NCBI GenBank assembly: GCA_023053685.1
Contig: JALIGW010000057.1
Location: 3,708,710-3,772,709, forward strand
From: Diadophis punctatus similis
Taxonomy: Eukaryota; Chordata; Lepidosauria; Squamata; Dipsadidae
Direction: 5' to 3'
Length of the DNA: 64,000 bases
Below the pieces are notes generated by a model that was not told the origin of the DNA, did not search any database, and worked only from the letters and a program-made list of their open reading frames with translations. This document shows, piece after piece, positions 13,701 through 26,512 of this stretch. Made by a program: the position numbers and the translations under genes. The first letter of the stretch is position 1. Every line of letters begins with the position of its first letter.

Positions 13701-15430
13701 GTTCCAGGATTATGCTGAAATCTACATCAATTTCTTTCTAGCTGACATTTTCCAGATTCTCAGAAGCAGAGTTCCAGGATTATGCTGAAATCTACCACAT
13801 CAATTTCTCTCTAGCTGACATTTTCCAAATGTACGGAAGCAGAGTTCAAAGATTATGCTGAAATCTACATCAATTTCTCTATAGCTGACATTTTCCACAT
13901 ATGCAGAAGCAGAGTTCCAGGATTATGCTGAAAACCACCACATCAATTTCTCTCTAGCTGACTTTCCCAGGTGTGCAGGAGAGTTCCAGGATTATGCTGA
14001 AATCTACATCAATTTCTCTGAAGCTGACATTTTCCAGATGTATAGAAGCAGAGTTCCAGGTGTATGCTGAAATCTGCCTTGCAATTTCTCTCTAGCTGAC
14101 ATTTCACAGATGTGCAGAAGCAGAGTTCAAAGATTATGCTGAAATCTGCCTTGATATTTCTCTCTAGCTGACTTCCAGATGTGTAGAAGTAGAGTTCCAG
14201 GTGTATGCTGAAATCTGCCTTGCAATTTCTCTCTAGCTGACATTTTGCAGATGTGCAGAAGCAGAGTTCCAGGATTATGCTGAAATCTGCCTTGCAATTT
14301 CTCTCTAGCTGACTTTTCCAGATGTGCAGAAGCAGAGTTCAAAGATTATGCTGAAATCTAACACATCAATTTCTCTCTTGCTGACATTTTCCAGATGTGC
14401 AGAAGCAGAGTTCCAGGATTATGCTGAAATCTGCCTCTGCATTTTCCCTCTAGCTTACATTTTCCAGATGTGCAGAAGCTGAGTTCAAAGATTATGGTGA
14501 AATCTACCTCATCAATTTCTCTCTAGCTGACATTTTCCAGATGTGCAGAAGCTGAGTTCAAAGATTATGGTGAAATCTACCACATCAATTTCTCTCTGGC
14601 TGACATTTGCCAGATGTGCAGAAGCAGAGTTCCAGGATTATGCTGAAATCTGCCTTGCAATTTCTCTCTAGCTGACATTTTCCAGATGAGCGCAAGCAGA
14701 GTTCAAAGATTATGGTGAACTCTACCACATCAATTTCTCTCTAGCTTACATTTTCCAGATGTGCAGAAGCAGAGTTCAAAGATTCTGCTGAAATCTACCA
14801 CATAAATTCCTATGTAGCTGATATTTTTCAGATGTGCTGAAGCAGAGTTCCAGGATTATGCTGAAAGCAGCCTCTGCATTTTCTCTCTAGCTAACATTCT
14901 CTAGATGTGCAGAAGCAGAGTTCAAAGATTATGCTGAAATCTGCCACATAAACTTCTCTCTAGCTGACATTTGCCAGATGTGTAGAAGCAGAGTTCTAGG
15001 ATTTTCCTGAAATGTGCCTTGCAATTTCTCTCTAGCTGACTTTTCCAGATGTGAAGAAGCAGAGTTCAAACATTATGCTGAAATCTACCACATCAATTTC
15101 TCTCTAGCTGACATTTGCCAGATGTGCAGAAGCAGATTTCCAGGATTATGCTGAAATCAGCCTCTGCAATTTCTCTCTAGCTGACATTTGCCAGATGTGA
15201 AGAAGCAGAGTTCCAGGATTGTGCTGAAAACCACCACATCAATTTCTCTCTAGCTTACATTTTCCAGATGTGCAGAAGCAGATTTCCAGGATTATGCTGA
15301 AATGTGCCTTGCAATTTCTCTCTAGCTGACTTTTCCAGATGTGAAGAAGCAGAGTTCAAACTTTATGCTGAAATCTACCACATCAATTTCTCTCTAGCTG
15401 ACATTTGCCAGATGTGCAGAAGCAGATTTC

Positions 15431-18400
15431 CAGGATTATGCTGAAATCTGCCTCTGCATTTTCCCTCTAGCTGACATTTTCCAGATGTGCGGAAGCAGAG
15501 TTCCAGGATTATGCTGAAATCTGCCTCTGCATTTTCCCTCTAGCTGACATTTTCCAGATGTGCGGAAGCAGAGTTCCAGGATTATGCTGAAATCTGCCTT
15601 GCAATTTTTCTCCAGGTGAAAATTTCCAGATGTGGACAAGCAGAGTTCAAAGACTATGCTGAAATCTACCACATCATTTTCCCTCTAGCTTACATTTTCC
15701 AGATGTGCAGAAGCTGAGTTCAAAGATTATGGTGAAATCTACCTCATCAATTTCTCTCTAGCTGACATTTTCCAGATGTGTAGAAGCAGAGTTCCAGGAT
15801 TTTCCTGAAATGTGCCTTGCAATTTCTCTCTAGCTGATTTTTCCAGATGTGAAGAAGCAGAGTTCGAACATTATGCTGAAATCTACCACATCAATTTCTC
15901 TCTAACTGACATTTGCCAGATGTGCAGAAGCAGATTTCCAGGATTATGCTGAAATCAGCCTCTGCAATTTCTCTCTAGCTGACATTCTCCAGATGTGCAG
16001 AAGCAGAGTTCAAAGATTATGCTGAAATCTGCCTCTGCATTTTCCCTCTAGCTGACATTTTCCAGATGTGCGGAAGCAGAGTTCCAGGATTATGCTGAAA
16101 TCTGCCTCTGCATTTTCCCTCTAGCTGACATTTTCCAGATGTGCGGAAGCAGAGTTCCAGGATTATGCTGAAATCTGCCTTGCAATTTTTCTCCAGGTGA
16201 AAATTTCCAGATGTGGACAAGCAGAGTTCAAAGACTATGCTGAAATCTAACACATCAATTTCTCTCTTGCTGACATTTTCCAGATGTGCAGAAGCAGAGT
16301 TCCAGGATTATGCTGAAATCTGCCTCTGCATTTTCCCTCTAGCTGACATTTTCCAGATGTGCGGAAGCAGAGTTCAAAGATTATGCTGAAATCTACCACA
16401 TCAATTTTCTAGCTTACATTTTCCAGATGTGCAGAAGCAGAGTTCCAGGATTATGCTGAAATCTACCACATCAATTTCTCTCTAGCTGACATTTTCCAGA
16501 TGTGAGGAAGCAGTGTTCCAGAATTATGCTGAAATCAGCCTCTGCATTTTCTCTCTAGCTGACATTTTCCAGATGTGCAGAAGCAGAGTTACAGGATTAT
16601 GCTGAAATCTACATCAATTTCTCTCAAGCTGACATTTTCCAGATGTACAGAAGCAGAGTTCCAGGATTATGCTGAACTCTGCCTTCCAATTTATCTCTAT
16701 CTGACTTTTCCAGATGTGCAGAAGCAGAGTTCCAGGATTATGCTGAAATCTACATCAATTTCTTTCTAGCTGACATTTTCCAGATTCTCAGAAGCAGAGT
16801 TCCAGGATTATGCTGAAATCTACCACATCAATTTCTCTCTAGCTGACATTTTCCAAATGTACGGAAGCAGAGTTCAAAGATTATGCTGAAATCTACATCA
16901 ATTTCTCTATAGCTGACATTTTCCACATATGCAGAAGCAGAGTTCCAGGATTATGCTGAAAACCACCACATCAATTTCTCTCTAGCTGACTTTCCCAGGT
17001 GTGCAGGAGAGTTCCAGGATTATGCTGAAATCTACATCAATTTCTCTGAAGCTGACATTTTCCAGATGTATAGAAGCAGAGTTCCAGGTGTATGCTGAAA
17101 TCTGCCTTGCAATTTCTCTCTAGCTGACTTTTCCAGATGTGAAGAAGCAGAGTTCAAACTTTATGCTGAAATCTACCACATCAATTTCTCTCTAGCTGAC
17201 ATTTGCCAGATGTGCAGAAGCAGATTTCCAGGATTATGCTGAAATCAGCCTCTGCATTTTCTCTCTAGCTGACATTTTCCAGATGTGAAGAAGCAGAGTT
17301 CAAAGATTATGCTGAAATCTACCACATAAATTCCTATCTAGCTGACATTTTTCAGATGTGATGACGCAGAGTTCCTGGATTATGCTGAAATAAGCCTCTG
17401 CATTTTCTCTCTAGCTGACATTCTCCAGATGTGCAGAAGCAGAGTTCAAAGATTATGCTGAAATCTGCCTCTGCATTTTCCCTCTAGCTGACATTTTCCA
17501 GATGTGCGGAAGCAGAGTTCCAGGATTATGCTGAAATCTGCCTCTGCATTTTCCCTCTAGCTGACATTTTCCAGATGTGCGGAAGCAGAGTTCCAGGATT
17601 ATGCTGAAATCTGCCTTGCAATTTTTCTCCAGGTGAAAATTTCCAGATGTGGACAAGCAGAGTTCAAAGACTATGCTGAAATCTACCACATCATTTTCCC
17701 TCTAGCTTACATTTTCCAGATGTGCAGAAGCTGAGTTCAAAGATTATGGTGAAATCTACCTCATCAATTTCTCTCTAGCTGACATTTGCCAGATGTGTAG
17801 AAGCAGAGTTCCAGGATTTTCCTGAAATGTGCCTTGCAATTTCTCTCTAGCTGACTTTTCCAGATGTGAAGAAGCAGAGTTCAAACATTATGCTGAAATC
17901 TACCACATCAATTTCTCTCTAACTGACATTTGCCAGATGTGCAGAAGCAGATTTCCAGGATTATGCTGAAATCAGCCTCTGCAATTTCTCTCTAGCTGAC
18001 ATTCTCCAGATGTGCAGAAGCAGAGTTCAAAGATTATGCTGAAATCTGCCTCTGCATTTTCCCTCTAGCTGACATTTTCCAGATGTGCGGAAGCAGAGTT
18101 CCAGGATTATGCTGAAATCTGCCTCTGCATTTTCCCTCTAGCTGACATTTTCCAGATGTGCGGAAGCAGAGTTCCAGGATTATGCTGAAATCTGCCTTGC
18201 AATTTTTCTCCAGGTGAAAATTTCCAGATGTGGACAAGCAGAGTTCAAAGACTATGCTGAAATCTAACACATCAATTTCTCTCTTGCTGACATTTTCCAG
18301 ATGTGCAGAAGCAGAGTTCCAGGATTATGCTGAAATCTGCCTCTGCATTTTCCCTCTAGCTGACATTTTCCAGATGTGCGGAAGCAGAGATCAAAGATTA

Positions 18401-21230
18401 TGCTGAAATCTACCACATCAATTTTCTAGCTTACATTTTCCAGATGTGCAGAAGCAGAGTTCCAGGATTATGCTGAAATCTACCACATCAATTTTTTTCT
18501 AGCTGACATTTTCCAGATGTGAGGAAGCAGTGTTCCAGAATTATGCTGAAATCAGCCTCTGCATTTTCTCTCTAGCTGACATTTTCCAGATGTGCAGAAG
18601 CAGAGTTACAGGATTATGCTGAAATCTACATCAATTTCTCTCAAGCTGACATTTTCCAGATGTACAGAAGCAGAGTTCCAGGATTATGCTGAACTCTGCC
18701 TTCCAATTTATCTCTATCGGACTTTTCCAGATGTGCAGAAGCAGAGTTCCAGGATTATGCTGAAATCTACATCAATTTCTTTCTAGCTGACATTTTCCAG
18801 ATTCTCAGAAGCAGAGTTCCAGGATTATGCTGAAATCTACCACATCAATTTCTCTCTAGCTGACATTTTCCAAATGTACGGAAGCAGAGTTCAAAGATTA
18901 TGCTGAAATCTACATCAATTTCTCTATAGCTGACATTTTCCACATATGCAGAAGCAGAGTTCCAGGATTATGCTGAAAACCACCACATCAATTTCTCTCT
19001 AGCTGACTTTCCCAGGTGTGCAGGAGAGTTCCAGGATTATGCTGAAATCTACATCAATTTCTCTGAAGCTGACATTTTCCAGATGTATAGAAGCAGAGTT
19101 CCAGGTGTATGCTGAAATCTGCCTTGCAATTTCTCTCTAGCTGACATTTCACAGATGTGCAGAAGCAGAGTTCAAAGATTATGCTGAAATCTACCACATC
19201 AATTTTCTAGCTTACAATTTCCAGATGTGCAGAAGCAGAGTTCCAGGATTATGCTGAAATCTACCACATCAATTTCTCTCTAGTTGACATTTTCCAGATG
19301 TGAGGAAGCAGTGTTCCAGAATTATGCTGAAATCAGCCTCTGCATTTTCTCTCTAGCTGACATTTTCCAGATGTGCAGAAGCAGAGTTACAGGATTATGC
19401 TGAAATCTACATCAATTTCTCTCAAGCTGACATTTTCCAGATGTACAGAAGCAGAGTTCCAGGTGTATGCTGAAATCTGTCTTGCAATTTCTCTCTAGCT
19501 GACTTTTCCAGATGTGCAGAAGGAGACTTCCAGGATTATGCTGAACTCTGCCTTCCAATTTATCTCTATCTGACTTTTCCAGATGTGCAGAAGCAGAGTT
19601 CCAGGATTATGCTGAAATCTACCACATCAATTTCTCTCTAGCTGACATTTTCCAAATGTACGGAAGCAGAGTTCAAAGATTATGCTGAAATCTACATCAA
19701 TTTCTCTATAGCTGACATTTTCCACATATGCAGAAGCAGAGTTCCAGGATTATGCTGAAATCTGCCTCTGCATTTTCCCTCTAGCTTACATTTTCCAGAT
19801 GTGCAGAAGCTGAGTTCAAAGATTATGGTGAAATCTACCTCATCAATTTCTCTCTAGCTGACATTTGCCAGATGTGTAGAAGCAGAGTTCCAGGATTTTC
19901 CTGAAATGTGCCTTGCAATTTCTCTCTAGCTGACTTTTCCAGATGTGAAGAAGCAGAGTTCAAACATTATGCTGAAATCTACCACATCAATTTCTCTCTA
20001 ACTGACATTTGCCAGATGTGCAGAAGCAGATTTCCAGGATTATGCTGAAATCAGCCTCTGCAATTTCTCTCTAGCTGACATTCTCCAGATGTGCAGAAGC
20101 AGAGTTCAAAGATTATGCTGAAATCTGCCTCTGCATTTTCCCTCTAGCTGACATTTCCAGATGTGCGGAAGCAGAGTTCCAGGATTATGCAGAAATCTGC
20201 CTCTGCATTTTCCCTCTAGCTGACATTTTCCAGATGTGCGGAAGCAGAGTTCCAGGATTATGCTGAAATCTGCCTTGCAATTTTTCTCCAGGTGAAAATT
20301 TCCAGATGTGGACAAGCAGAGTTCAAAGACTATGCTGAAATCTAACACATCAATTTCTCTCTTGCTGACATTTTCCAGATGTGCAGAAGCAGAGTTCCAG
20401 GATTATGCTGAAATCTGCCTCTGCATTTTCCCTCTAGCTGACATTTTCCAGATGTGCGGAAGCAGAGTTCAAAGATTATGCTGAAATCTACCACATCAAT
20501 TTTCTAGCTTACATTTTCCAGATGTGCAGAAGCAGAGTTCCAGGATTATGCTGAAATCTACCACATCAATTTCTCTCTAGCTGACATTTTCCAGATGTGA
20601 GGAAGCAGTGTTCCAGAATTATGCTGAAATCAGCCTCTGCATTTTCTCTCTAGCTGACATTTTCCAGATGTGCAGAAGCAGAGTTACAGGATTATGCTGA
20701 AATCTACATCAATTTCTCTCAAGCTGACATTTTCCAGATGTACAGAAGCAGAGTTCCAGGATTATGCTGAACTCTGCCTTCCAATTTATCTCTATCTGAC
20801 TTTTCCAGATGTGCAGAAGCAGAGTTCCAGGATTATGCTGAAATCTACATCAATTTCTTTCTAGCTGACATTTTCCAGATTCTCAGAAGCAGAGTTCCAG
20901 GATTATGCTGAAATCTACCACATCAATTTCTCTCTAGCTGACATTTTCCAAATGTACGGAAGCAGAGTTCAAAGATTATGCTGAAATCTACATCAATTTC
21001 TCTATAGCTGACATTTTCCACATATGCAGAAGCAGAGTTCCAGGATTATGCTGAAAACCACCACATCAATTTCTCTCTAGCTGACTTTCCCAGGTGTGCA
21101 GGAGAGTTCCAGGATTATGCTGAAATCTACATCAATTTCTCTGAAGCTGACATTTTCCAGATGTATAGAAGCAGAGTTCCAGGTGTATGCTGAAATCTGC
21201 CTTGCAATTTCTCTCTAGCTGACATTTCAC
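15431..21230. repeat. Higher-order repeat, ~2.02-2.08 kb period, about three copies
   Basis: Distinctive monomer strings recur at 15436/17453, 16017/18034/20106 and 16575/18592/20670. The first step is 2,017 bp (28 monomers of 72 bp) and the next about 2,072-2,078 bp. The copies share the run ending in CTGAACTCTGCCTTCC and TTCCAGATTCTCAGAAGC monomers. Copies 1 and 2 diverge after about 17128/19145. Related fragments lie near 14127, 21250 and 23762. Confidence 0.8.
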
Positions 21231-24200
21231 AGATGTGCAGAAGCAGAGTTCAAAGATTATGCTGAAATCTGCCTTGATATTTCTCTCTAGCTGACTTCCA
21301 GATGTGTAGAAGTAGAGTTCCAGGTGTATGCTGAAATCTGCCTTGCAATTTCTCTCTAGCTGACGTTTTGCAGATGTGCAGAAGCAGAGTTCCAGGATTA
21401 TGCTGAAATCTGCCTTGCAATTTCTCTCTAGCTGACTTTTCCAGATGTGCAGAAGCAGAGTTCAAAGATTATGCTGAAATCTAACACATCAATTTCTCTC
21501 TTGCTGACATTTTCCAGATGTGCAGAAGCAGAGTTCCAGGATTATGCTGAAATCTGCCTCTGCATTTTCCCTCTAGCTTACATTTTCCAGATGTGCAGAA
21601 GCTGAGTTCAAAGATTATGGTGAAATCTACCTCATCAATTTCTCTCTAGCTGACATTTTCCAGATGTGCAAAGCTGAGTTCAAAGATTATGGTGAAATCT
21701 ACCACATCAATTTCTCTCTGGCTGACATTTGCCAGATGTGCAGAAGCAGAGTTCCAGGATTATGCTGAAATCTGCCTCTGCATTTTCCCTCTAGCTGACA
21801 TTTTCCAGATGTGAAGAAGCAGAGTTCAAAGATTCTGCTGAAATCTACCACATAAATTCCTATGTAGCTGACATTTTTCAGATGTGCTGAAGCAGAGTTC
21901 CAGGATTATGCTGAAAGCAGCCTCTGCATTTTCTCTCTAGCTAACATTCTCCAGATGTGCAGAGGCAGAGTTCAAAGATTATGCTGAAATCTACGACATC
22001 AATTTCTCTCTAGCTTACATTTTCTAGATGTGCAGAAGCAGAGTTCCAGCATTATGCTGAAATCTGCCACATAAACTTCTCTCTAGCTGACATTTGCCAG
22101 ATGTGTAGAAGCAGAGTTCCAGGATTTTCCTGAAATGTGCCTTGCAATTTCTCTCTAGCTGACTTTTCCAGATGTGAAGAAGCAGAGTTCAAACATTATG
22201 CTGAAATCTACCACATCAATTTCTCTCTAGCTGACATTTGCCAGATGTGCAGAAGCAGATTTCCAGGATTATGCTGAAATCAGCCTCTGCAATTTCTCTC
22301 TAGCTGACATTTGCCAGATGTGAAGAAGCAGAGTTCCAGGATTGTGCTGAAAACCACCACATCAATTTCTCTCTAGCTTACATTTTCCAGATGTGCAGAA
22401 GCAGATTTCCAGGATTATGCTGAAATGTGCCTTGCAATTTCTCTCTAGCTGACTTTTCCAGATGTGAAGAAGCAGAGTTCAAACTTTATGCTGAAATCTA
22501 CCACATCAATTTCTCTCTAGCTGACATTTGCCAGATGTGCACAAGCAGATTTCCAGGATTATGCTGAAATCAGCCTTTGCATTTTCTCTCTAGCTGACAT
22601 TTTCCAGATGTGAAGAAGCAGAGTTCAAAGATTATGCTGAAATCTACCACATAAATTCCTATCTAGCTGACATTTTTCAGAGGTGATGACGCAGAGTTCC
22701 TGGATTATGCTGAAATCAGCCTCTGCATTTTCTCTCTAGCTGACATTCTCCAGATGTGCAGAAGCAGAGTTCAAAGATTATGCTGAAATCTGCCTCTGCA
22801 TTTTCCCTCTAGCTGACATTTTCCAGATGTGCGGAAGCAGAGTTCCAGGATTATGCTGAAATCTGCCTCTGCATTTTCCCTCTAGCTGACATTTTCCAGA
22901 TGTGCGGAAGCAGAGTTCTAGGATTATGCTGAAATCTACCACATCAATTTTCTAGCTTACATTTTCCAGATGTGCAGAAGCAGAGTTCCAGGATTATGCT
23001 GAAATCTACCACATCAATTTCTCTCTAGCTGACATTTTCCAGATGTGCAGAAGCAGAGTTCAAAGATTATGCTGAAATCTACATCAATTTCTCTCAAGCT
23101 GACATTTTCCAGATGTGCAGAAGCAGAGTGCCAGGATTTTGCTGTAACCACCACATCAATTTCTCTCTAGCTGACTTTCCCAGATGTGCAGAAGCACATG
23201 TCCAGGATTATGCTGAAATCTGCCTTGTAATTTCTCTCTAGCTGACTTTTCCAGATGTGCAGGAGTGTTCCAGGATTATGCTGAAATCTACATCAATTTC
23301 TCTCAAGCTGACATTTTCCAGATGTACAGAAGCAGAGTTCCAGGTGTATGCTGAAATCTGCCTTGCAATTTCTCTCTAGCTGACTTTTCCAGATGTGCAG
23401 AAGGAGACTTCCAGGATTATGCTGAACTCTGTCTTCCAATTTATCTCTATCTGACTTTTCCAGATGTGCAGAAGCAGAGTTCCAGGATTATGCTGAAATC
23501 TACATCAATTTCTTTCTAGCTGACATTTTCCAGATTCTCAGAAGCAGAGTTCCAGGATTATGCTGAAATCTACCACATCAATTTCTCTCTAGCTGACTTT
23601 CCCAGGTGTGCAGGAGAGTTCCAGGATTATGCTGAAATCTACATCAATTTCTCTGAAGCTGACATTTTCCAGATGTATAGAAGCAGAGTTCCAGGTGTAT
23701 GCTGAAATCTGCCTTGCAATTTCTCTCTAGCTGACATTTCACAGATGTGCAGAAGCAGAGTTCAAAGATTATGCTGAAATCTGCCTTGATATTTCTCTCT
23801 AGCTGACTTCCAGATGTGTAGATGTAGAGTTCCAGGTGTATGCTGAAATCTGCCTTGCAATTTCTCTCTAGCTGACATTTTGCAGATGTGCAGAAGCAGA
23901 GTTCCAGGATTATGCTGAAATCTGCCTTGCAATTTCTCTCTAGCTGACTTTTCCAGATGTGCAGAAGCAGAGTTCAAAGATTATGCTGAAATCTAACACA
24001 TCAATTTCTCTCTTGCTGACATTTTCCAGATGTGCAGAAGCAGAGTTCCAGGATTATGCTGAAATCTGCCTCTGTATTTTCCCTCTAGCTTACATTTTCC
24101 AGATGTGCAGAAGCTGAGTTCAAAGATTATGGTGAAATCTACCTCATCAATTTCTCTCTAGCTGACATTTTCCAGATGTGCAGAAGCTGAGTTCAAAGAT

Positions 24201-26132
24201 TATGGTGAAATCTACCACATCAATTTCTCTCTGGCTGACATTTGCCAGATGTGCAGAAGCAGAGTTCCAGGATTATGCTGAAATCTGCCTCTGCATTTTC
24301 CCTCTAGCTTACATTTTCCAGATGTGCAGAAGCAGAGTTCCAGGATTATGCTGAAATCTACCAGCTCAATTTCTTTCTAGCTGACATTTTCCAGATTCTC
24401 AGAAGCAGAGTTCCAGGATTATGCTGACATCTACCAGCTCAATTTCTCTCTAGCTGACGTTTTCCACATATGCAGAAGCAGAGTTCCAGGATTGTGTTGA
24501 AAACCACCACATCAATTTTTCTCTAGCTGACTTTCCCAGATGTGCAGAAGCACAGGTTCAAGATTATGCTGAAATCTGCCTTGTAATTTCTCTCTAGCTG
24601 ACATTATCAGATGTGCAGGAGAGTTCCAGGATTATGCTGAAATCTACATCAATTTCTCTCTAGCTGACATTTTCCAGATGTGCAGAAGCAGAGTTCAAAG
24701 ATTATGTTGAAATCTGCCTTGCAATTTCTCTCTAGCTGACTTCCAGATGTGTAGAAGTAGAGTTCCAGGATTGTGCTGAAACCTGCCTTGCAATTTCTCT
24801 CTAGCTGACCTTTCCAGATGTGCAGAAGCAGAGTTCCAGGATTATGCTGAAATCTGCCTTGCAATTCCTCTCTAGCTGACTTTTCCAGATGTGCAGAATC
24901 AGAGTTCCAGGATTATGCTGAAATCTACATCAATTTCTTTCTAGCTGACATTTTCCATATTCTCAGAAGCAGAGTTCCAGGATTATGCTGAAATCTACCA
25001 GCTCAATTTCTCTCTAGCTGACGTTTTCCAGATGTGCAGAAGAACAGTTCCAGTTTTATGCTGAAATCTGCCTTGAAATTATTCTCTAGCTGACATTTTC
25101 CATATGTTCGGAAGCAGAGTTCAAAGATTATGCTGAAATATACCACATAAATTTTCCCCAGCTGACATTTTCCAGATGTGCAGAAGCAGAGTTCCAGCAT
25201 TATGCTGAAATCAGCCTCTGCATGTTCTCTCTAGCTGACATTTTCCACATGTGCAGAAGCAGAGTTCCAACATTATGCTGAAATCTGCCTTGCAATTTCT
25301 CTCTAGCTGACATTTGCCAGATGTGCAGAAGCAGAGTTCCAAGATTATGCTGAAACCACCACATCAATTTCTCTCTAGCTGACATTTGCCAGATGTGCGG
25401 AAGAAGAGTTCAAAGATTATGCTGAAATCTACCACATTAATTTCTCTCTAGCTAACATTTTCCAGATGTGCAGAAGCAGAGTTCCAGAATTATGCTGAAA
25501 TCTGCCTCTACATTTTCTCTCTAGCTGACATTTTCCAGATGTGCAGAAGCAGAGTACAAAGATTATGCTGAAATCTACCACATCAATTTCTCTCTAGCTG
25601 ACATTTTCCAGATGTGAAGAAGCAGAGTTCCAGGATTGTGTTGAAAACCACCACATCAATTTTTCTCTAGCTGACTTTCCCAGATGTGCAGAAGCACAGG
25701 TTCAGGATTATGCTGAAATCTGCCTTGCAATTTCTCTCTAGCTGACATTTCGCAGATGTGCAGAAACAGAGTTCCAGGATTATGCTGAAAACCACCACAT
25801 CAATTTCTCTCTAGCTGACTTTCCCAGGTGTGCAGACGCAGAGGTCCAGGATTATGCTGAAATCTGCCTTGCAATTTCTCTCTAGCTGACTTTTCCAGAT
25901 GTGCAGGAGAGTTCCAGGATTATGCTGAAATCTACATCAATTTCTCTGTAGCTGACATTTTCCAGATGTGCAGAAGCAGAGTTCAAAGATTATGCTGAAA
26001 TCTAAACATCAATTTCTCTCTAGCTATCTTTTCCAGATGTGCAGAAGCAGAGTTTCTGGATTATGCTGAAATCTACATCAATTTCTCTCAAGGTGACATT
26101 TTCCAGATGTACAGAAGCAGAGGTCCAGGTGT

Positions 26133-26512
26133 TGTGGTGGTCTCCCATGAGAAATGAGACACGCAGGCAGGTGTCTTGGCATGGGAGCACAGAATCTTCT
26201 GTGTAACCATCTTTTATTACAGTTCAGTTCATATCCAGTTACATTCTTATGACAATGTTAGTAAGGGGTGGGTATATACCATATATGGTCATATTGTTAG
26301 TCTATTCCTGAGTACACATCCTTTAGGTAACTTATACATTCAGGTCACGTATCTATGCATTCAGGTCACGTAGGCACTGGGGTCAGGAGATTTCAGATGA
26401 GATGAGTCACATCCTGCTTTCCTGTCCTGATTAGTGACATTGTCCTAATAGTTAATGAGGTATCCATTACACCGGCTGAAGTAAAGTACTTTGTTCCCAA
26501 ATTAATCCCACA
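26133..26512 (-). repeat. 3' LTR of ERV copy A (380 bp, subtype with 21-bp duplication)
   Basis: On the minus strand it starts TGTGGGATTAATTTGG and ends GAGACCACCACA. It differs from the 5' LTR of the same element by an extra TTCAGGTCACGTA block (two copies here, one there), by ATGAGGTATC plus CCGG near the 5' end, and by small substitutions near the poly(A) signal. The last env codons and the env stop (26502-26504) lie inside its first 11 nt. Confidence 0.93.
26213..26409 (-). promoter_or_regulatory. LTR core promoter and poly(A) signal (3' LTR, copy A)
   Basis: Reading the minus strand: an AP-1 consensus TGAGTCA at 26403-26409 (written on the plus strand), a perfect CArG/SRF core CCATATATGG at 26279-26288 directly abutting a TATATA box at 26273-26278, then AATAAA at 26213-26218, 55 nt further on. 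That spacing fits a U3/R boundary shortly after the TATA box with the poly(A) signal in R. Between AP-1 and CArG lie two AGGTCA hexamers in direct repeat. The motifs are seen in the sequence; factor binding is inference. Confidence 0.65.

Larger units (their letters stand above)
1..26132. repeat. Satellite array, ~72-73 bp monomers (uninterrupted 26-kb block)
   Basis: Tandem monomers of 72-73 bp; successive AGATGTG phases fall at 3, 76, 149, 221 and 294. A typical unit holds, in order, TTTTCCAGATGTGCAGAAG, CAGAGTTCCAGGATTATGC, TGAAATCTACCACATC and AATTTCTCTCTAGCTGACA. Variation is concentrated at two places: GTTCCAGG versus GTTCAAAG, and CTACCACATCAA versus CTGCCTCTGCAT versus CTGCCTTGCAAT. 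Shortened monomers (GTGCAGGAGAGTT, CTACATCAA) occur from about 10.4 kb onward. Open frames of 60-90 codons on both strands arise because a 72-bp unit is 24 codons long; they are translated satellite, not genes. I see no CENP-B-box-like motif. Family name unknown to me. Confidence 0.97.

Noticed and set aside
65..25385. Many open frames of 60-90 codons on both strands in the satellite
   Set aside because: They are translations of the monomer. A 72-bp unit is 24 codons, so a frame can persist for two or three monomers; the same peptides recur in other places and on the opposite strand, with no start context or domain.
1..26132. CRISPR-like array of regularly spaced repeats
   Set aside because: The whole period is repeated, not a short repeat with unique spacers, and the sequence is vertebrate-type with ERV and CR1.
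26176..26373. 65-codon plus-strand frame in the LTR (also at 42020)
   Set aside because: Lies entirely in the LTR, antisense to its transcription, with no recognisable domain.
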